Positions 59,791 through 64,000 of a DNA stretch of 64,000 nt are shown in pieces. The position numbers and the translations under genes are program-made. Under the pieces are notes generated by a model, which had not been told where the DNA came from, searched no databases, and saw nothing but the letters and a program-made list of their open reading frames with translations. Position 1 is the first letter of the stretch. Every line of letters starts with the position of its first letter. The stretch is from JBLMYQ01 sp050260055 (lineage in GTDB: Bacteria; Bacillota; Clostridia; Acetivibrionales; UBA4821), in assembly GCA_050260055.1 (NCBI GenBank), contig JBLNBO010000005.1, positions 124,001 through 188,000 on the forward strand, given 5' to 3'.

Positions 59791-61662
59791 ATGCTTAGAA
59801 TACCCAAGGATTTGCAAAAAAGACTTATCGTATATGCGGTAATAATTGTTATATTTTGTGTTTATGTGACTTCATGTATGGCTGTTGCAAGCTTTTCTAT
59901 AGAACAAGAAAACAAGAAAATGCCTAAGGAAAAAAGAATAGGTGGAATAGATTATCTTGTAGCTTTACAAGATAAAACTACGGTTAACTTATCTAACCCC
60001 TTTGGCAACTTAGGTACGGTTTTTACTAACAAAGATGTAAGGAAAGTATACTTTGAATTTTCAAAGCTTGCTTTCCTTTTATTGTTTGGGTTATTTACCT
60101 TCTCAGAAATTAAGGTGTATTTGGGTAAAAGAGAATATGAAAACATAGAACATGGTTCGAGTAAATGGGCTACAGGAGAAGAGTTTGAGATACTTAACAA
60201 GAATAAAGGATTACTCCTAGGAGTTGGTAGATATCTTGATATAGACAGCAGGAAAATTAATAAAAACGTATTAATATTCGGTGGAGCCGGTTCTAGAAAA
60301 TCAAGAGGCTATGTTATGCCTAATATATTGAATATGCTTGGTTCCTATGTAATAACAGACCCAAAAGGTGAACTTTATGATACTACTGCAGGGTTTTTAA
60401 AAGCAAACGGCTATGACGTAAAGGTTTTCAACCTGGTAAACCCGGACTGCAGTGATAACTACAATCCGCTTGCTCATGTAAAAACCAATATAGATGTTGA
60501 TATAATTGCAGATTCAATAATTGATAATACGAATGCTGGTGCAAAATCTGAGGACCCATTTTGGCCGTTGGCAGAAAAGGCGCTGCTAAAATCCTGTATC
60601 TATTATATTTGTTCAAAATGCCCTCCGGAAGAACAGTCTCTCGCAAGCTGTCTTGCACTTGTTCGTGCAGGTGCTGATTTTGACTTAATGGATAATATGT
60701 TTATGGAGCTTCCATTTGACCATATGGGAAGGAAGAACTATGAAACCTTTAGATTGGCTGTTGATAAAACAAGAGCAGGAGTTTTGGTTGGATTGGCAAC
60801 CAGGCTCAATCCTTTTGATACGCCGGAAATAGCATCTGTAATGAGTACAAATAATATTGATATTGAGGCTTTGGGGAAAAAGAAGACTGCAATATACTGC
60901 ATAACTCCTGACAGCCACAGCACATTTAACTTCCTTGCAACCATGTTCTTTGGGCAGATTTTGCAAAGACTTTACGATGTTGCTGATAAGAATGGAGGTT
61001 CTTTGGATACTCAAGTATTCTTCATGTTGGACGAGTTTGCAAACACGGGAAGAATTCCTGACTTTAACCAAAAAATTAGTACCAGCCGAAGCAGAAAGAT
61101 TAATATCAGTATAATACTCCAGAGTTTGGACCAGCTTATAGACCTTTATAAGGAAATTCATGAAAACATTATTTCAAACTGCGATACCCAGCTATTCTTG
61201 GGAAGCCAGGCGCTAAAAACCTGCGAATACATTTCAAAGAGTCTTGGTGAAACCACAATCTCTAAAAAGACAGAGTCTTATAATACTCCATTTAAAGGAA
61301 TCATGGGAAACATGCTTGGATCAGGCAGTGGACAGGGGAGTTACTCCATGACCAGCGGGGAACAGTCAATGGCTAGAACACTTATGACTGTTGATGAATT
61401 GAAGAGACTTGATTTGTGGACAGAAATTATAATGATAAAGGGTATAAACCCAATTAAATGTAAAAAGTTTGATATTGCACAGCATCCGGGATATGAGCAA
61501 TCAGTCCAAACAAAAATACACCATAATGAAATTAAGGCTGATAGCAGGCCGGAATGGCGAATATTCAATCCATACAACTATACTCCTTCGAATAACAACG
61601 AGCAGGAAATATCTGATGAAGAGCTAGAAAAGAGATTTGATGAATTGTTCAATATAGTATAG
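59791..61662 (+). CDS. VirD4/TraG-type coupling ATPase
   Basis: 623-aa type IV coupling protein-like ATPase, which in conjugation or type IV secretion feeds DNA or protein substrates to the channel. Two N-terminal membrane spans (about 13-34 and 90-108) are followed by HGSSKWATGEEF and the motor domain. Walker A is GGAGSRKSR at 164-172, with Arg where Gly normally precedes the Lys. YVITDPKGELYDTT is typical. Walker B is FFMLDEFANTGRIPDF at about 410-425. The C-terminal DELKRLDLWTEIIMIKG is also family-like. The RBS is AAGGAGGAAAAAGG. No relaxase or VirB4 lies within the window. Confidence 0.9.
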   Translation: MLRIPKDLQKRLIVYAVIIVIFCVYVTSCMAVASFSIEQENKKMPKEKRIGGIDYLVALQDKTTVNLSNPFGNLGTVFTNKDVRKVYFEFSKLAFLLLFGLFTFSEIKVYLGKREYENIEHGSSKWATGEEFEILNKNKGLLLGVGRYLDIDSRKINKNVLIFGGAGSRKSRGYVMPNILNMLGSYVITDPKGELYDTTAGFLKANGYDVKVFNLVNPDCSDNYNPLAHVKTNIDVDIIADSIIDNTNAGAKSEDPFWPLAEKALLKSCIYYICSKCPPEEQSLASCLALVRAGADFDLMDNMFMELPFDHMGRKNYETFRLAVDKTRAGVLVGLATRLNPFDTPEIASVMSTNNIDIEALGKKKTAIYCITPDSHSTFNFLATMFFGQILQRLYDVADKNGGSLDTQVFFMLDEFANTGRIPDFNQKISTSRSRKINISIILQSLDQLIDLYKEIHENIISNCDTQLFLGSQALKTCEYISKSLGETTISKKTESYNTPFKGIMGNMLGSGSGQGSYSMTSGEQSMARTLMTVDELKRLDLWTEIIMIKGINPIKCKKFDIAQHPGYEQSVQTKIHHNEIKADSRPEWRIFNPYNYTPSNNNEQEISDEELEKRFDELFNIV

Positions 61663-61677
61663 AATAGGTGAAGAAAT

Positions 61678-62379
61678 ATGGAAATAAGCAAACGTGCGAA
61701 TAGTTTAGTTAGATTCTTTGGGACTGAATTTTCAGGAATGGAACCTAAAGAAGGCGTAGAAAAGCTTGAGGGCCTTATTTCGCAATACGTAAAAGCTGAA
61801 GGAAAGTATACAGGTGTTGGAGTTATCGAAGCAAAAGATATAGAACGCTGGAACTATACGCTTGACATATATAAAGAAATTTCAGGAATCGTATTTGGTC
61901 TTGAAAAGAATTATCCGAATTGTAATGAAACAATTTCGAATTTTTTTGACTTAAAAATGGTTGAAGCTTTTCTATCTGCAGTGATACTAAGGGGCTCGAA
62001 AGTGTTTAGGGATATAGAAGACAAACAGAAGATTACTCTTGAAGAAAAGAAATTGTTCGAAGGGGACAACTTTGTGGAGCAGGAGCATTTAAGCCTAATC
62101 GAGAATTTTATGAAATCCCCGGTTCCATTCATTAAGGAAAATGATACTCAGCAGTTTTTTATCGGTATTCCCGAAAATACTAGAGAGGTAGAAAAGTTTT
62201 TCGAAAAAGGGCAAATCGTAAAGTGGTATCTGGTATACTATCTTGCATTAGTACAAAAGGAAAAAGAAATATTAGAAAATAAAGGAATCAAAGTCGATTT
62301 GAGTAAAACAGAAAAAAGAGTAAAGTCAATGATGAATGAGTTTGTTCAGCATAACAAAGCAAAGTCGAAAGAAAGATAA
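61678..62379 (+). CDS. Hypothetical protein after the coupling ATPase (233 aa)
   Basis: ATG 61678 follows AATAGGTGAAG, 15 bp after the ATPase stop, so it is cotranscribed and probably functionally linked. It is a soluble, mostly helical, charged protein (MEISKRANSLVRFFGTEFSG...) with a Lys-rich C-terminus (KRVKSMMNEFVQHNKAKSKER). No signal peptide, membrane span or recognisable catalytic motif was found. No family is recognised. Confidence 0.75.
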   Translation: MEISKRANSLVRFFGTEFSGMEPKEGVEKLEGLISQYVKAEGKYTGVGVIEAKDIERWNYTLDIYKEISGIVFGLEKNYPNCNETISNFFDLKMVEAFLSAVILRGSKVFRDIEDKQKITLEEKKLFEGDNFVEQEHLSLIENFMKSPVPFIKENDTQQFFIGIPENTREVEKFFEKGQIVKWYLVYYLALVQKEKEILENKGIKVDLSKTEKRVKSMMNEFVQHNKAKSKER

Positions 62380-62561
62380 CTTTTCTAATCATCGTTTTAT
62401 AGTAGTTCAAAAATGCATTACTGTTTAGAATTAGCTGATATGGTTTGACTTTATGTTTGTCTAAAAGGAGGTAAAAAGAGAAGCAGTTTAAGGCTTTAAG
62501 ATTTACCGCTCCGCTATAAGAATCTTTGTATTTTACGTCAATTCAAGGAAGTGAAACTATC

Positions 62562-64000
62562 ATGTATCTAATAAAAAAGCATGTTTTATTTACAGCGCTT
62601 TGCTTTTTTGTGTTTTTAAAATTGAGCAATCAATGCTGGGCGGTTGATTCTGCTTGGGAATATATTCCGTATGACATTAATGCCCAGGCAATCAGAAGCG
62701 ACGGCAGTGTTGTTTTTGCTGGAGAAAATGGTTTTTACCATATCCTTGACAGTGATGGCACGACTGTATTAGTATCCGGGTTCTGGAAGTATGGTGAATA
62801 TGGAATAAATACTTTAGTGCTTCTTGAGGACGATAAGGTTTTAATGGCAGGAGAGGGCGGATTTTATCAAATACTGAAAAAAGATAATAGTCTTGGTACT
62901 TCAGGACAGTGGGGTGGCGGAAGCTATAGCATAAATACATCTGTGAAGCGTGCAGATGGAAAAGCTGTTTTGGCGGGAGATGAAGGATATGTGGAGTTTG
63001 TAGAAAGTAATGGGACCCTTGATGAAAGCTCGTTGCTAAAATGGGGAATGGGGTCTCAGGAGGCAGACTATAATATCTATGCTGCTGCATGCAGGTCTGA
63101 TGGTATTATTGTATTAGGAGGCGAAAACGGCTACTATCAAAAGATTAGCGCAGAAGGAGCCTTGATTAACCCCGGAAACTGGTGGAATAACGGTAGCTGC
63201 GATATAAGGGCAATGGCGGCAAGGAGCGATGATGTAATTATAATGGCAGGGGATGATGGTTTTTATCAAACTATTGATGCATATGGAGCTCTCCTTGATA
63301 CTGAAAAATGGTGGGACAATTTATCAAGAGAAATTAAAGTATTAAAGGCGCTGGCAAATGGAAGTGTCATTATGGCTGGGCAGGAAGGATATTACCAGAG
63401 ATTATTGCTGACTGATGAACTGGAGGCTGGAGACTGGTGGAAATATAGGATAAATTCTGTAAACTCAATTGCAGAAAACCTTAGTTCCAAGCTGATAATG
63501 GCAGGAGAAGACGGATTTTATATGATATATAATCCAATTCAGGTGATTGATTTTACCGATAGGGTAACTGCTGCAAACTATTGGATGGATACTCCGGAAG
63601 AAATTCAGGCTTTTAACTATTATATACTTAAGGCTAATATAGTTTCAAAATTTGTAATTGACCCTGCAGGAGAGTCATATGACAGCTATGAAGTCCAAAT
63701 AGATTTAAACTCTCGAGGAAATGATGAAATTAGTATTGACTCAGGTGATGTTGTTAGAATTACAAACTTATCAAATGGAATAAGGCTATCTGCACAAAAT
63801 AAACAAATAATCAATAACGGCAGAAATATCAGTTTTAATGTTCCTGGTGGAAGCAATTCGAAAATTGAGATTTATTTTAAATATAAAGTAGATAAGAAAA
63901 ATGAAGCGGCATTAAGTGAAAGCAAAAAGACCGTAATTAATAAAGTTACTGTTACAGGAATCAAAGGGACGGAAAGAAATGCTGTAACTCCGGTTTCTAA
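62562..64000 (+). CDS. Secreted repeat protein, probable beta-propeller (3' end outside window)
   Basis: Open to the window edge, 479 complete codons. ATG 62562 follows AAGGAAGTGA. A signal peptide (KKHVLFTALCFFVFLKL..., cleavage likely after CWA) opens the protein. Then come seven units of about 40-48 residues (roughly 48-330), each with a core such as VIIMAGDDGFYQTID followed by a variable turn and WW or GYW-like end, suggesting a bladed propeller. A different C-terminal module begins near residue 335 (VIDFTDRVTAANYW...) with beta-type, Asn/Asp-rich sequence. It shares direction with the VirD4 cluster but starts after 182 bp. No family is recognised. Confidence 0.8.
   Translation, partial: MYLIKKHVLFTALCFFVFLKLSNQCWAVDSAWEYIPYDINAQAIRSDGSVVFAGENGFYHILDSDGTTVLVSGFWKYGEYGINTLVLLEDDKVLMAGEGGFYQILKKDNSLGTSGQWGGGSYSINTSVKRADGKAVLAGDEGYVEFVESNGTLDESSLLKWGMGSQEADYNIYAAACRSDGIIVLGGENGYYQKISAEGALINPGNWWNNGSCDIRAMAARSDDVIIMAGDDGFYQTIDAYGALLDTEKWWDNLSREIKVLKALANGSVIMAGQEGYYQRLLLTDELEAGDWWKYRINSVNSIAENLSSKLIMAGEDGFYMIYNPIQVIDFTDRVTAANYWMDTPEEIQAFNYYILKANIVSKFVIDPAGESYDSYEVQIDLNSRGNDEISIDSGDVVRITNLSNGIRLSAQNKQIINNGRNISFNVPGGSNSKIEIYFKYKVDKKNEAALSESKKTVINKVTVTGIKGTERNAVTPVS

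Noticed and set aside
58647..62379. Recent mobile-element insertion
   Set aside because: No transposase, integrase, att-like direct repeats or obvious composition shift are seen in the window. The idea is left open only as a hypothesis because the locus is cut by the edge.

Overview
The window is low-GC chromosomal DNA from a spore-forming, motile, anaerobic member of the Clostridia (Bacillota). The evidence is strong GGAGG ribosome-binding sites with some GTG and TTG starts, SigA-type promoters, SpoIID, a SipL-like SPOCS+LysM protein, SpoVG, flagellar rod genes, a membrane pyrophosphatase and an [FeFe]-hydrogenase-like protein. I cannot name the genus. No tRNA, rRNA, CRISPR array, transposase or integrase was seen.

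Layout. 1-21 kb: the 3' end of ftsH, then rpoB-rpoC with their own promoter. Next come a CCA-adding-type enzyme and a membrane diguanylate cyclase, then a nitrogen block: ANTAR attenuator, glnA remnant, ANTAR regulator, amt, PII. After that comes an L7Ae-like gene with rpsL-rpsG-fusA-tuf. The classical rplJL-rpoBC-rpsL-rpsG-fusA-tuf order is therefore broken at two places. 21-31 kb: an AI-2E-family permease coupled to a YhaO/YhaN-like nuclease-ATPase pair, small minus-strand genes of unknown function, a lipoylation cluster (two LipS-type radical SAM proteins plus a LipM-like octanoyltransferase) and a sugar epimerase. 31-38 kb: spoIID, the sipL-like gene, hppA and a sensory-hydrogenase/chemoreceptor fusion behind an apparent attenuator. 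38-49 kb: a TetR-controlled ABC-2 efflux operon, two half-length TauE/SafE genes, serine biosynthesis (class V aminotransferase, serA, DUF1015), then DUF402 and PRC-barrel genes. 49-58 kb: a lipase-like hydrolase of unknown role, flagellar rod genes with a SigD-type promoter, fabZ, murC, spoVG with a SigH-type promoter, uvrC and a Met/Tyr-rich small protein.

58-64 kb is the accessory-looking end. Two unknown proteins (one disordered) precede a VirD4/TraG-type coupling ATPase. They are followed by another unknown protein and a secreted repeat protein that runs off the window. No relaxase or VirB4 is visible. This is the best candidate for an undescribed system, but most of it may lie beyond the edge.

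Other notable points are: (i) a deleted glnA that still has its promoter and an ANTAR-type leader, directly upstream of an ANTAR regulator; (ii) a LipS1/LipS2 + LipM-like arrangement that could make lipoate without classical LipA; (iii) a soluble hydrogenase-like sensor fused to a chemoreceptor signalling tip; (iv) a ~120-bp imperfect palindrome inside the rpsL operon.
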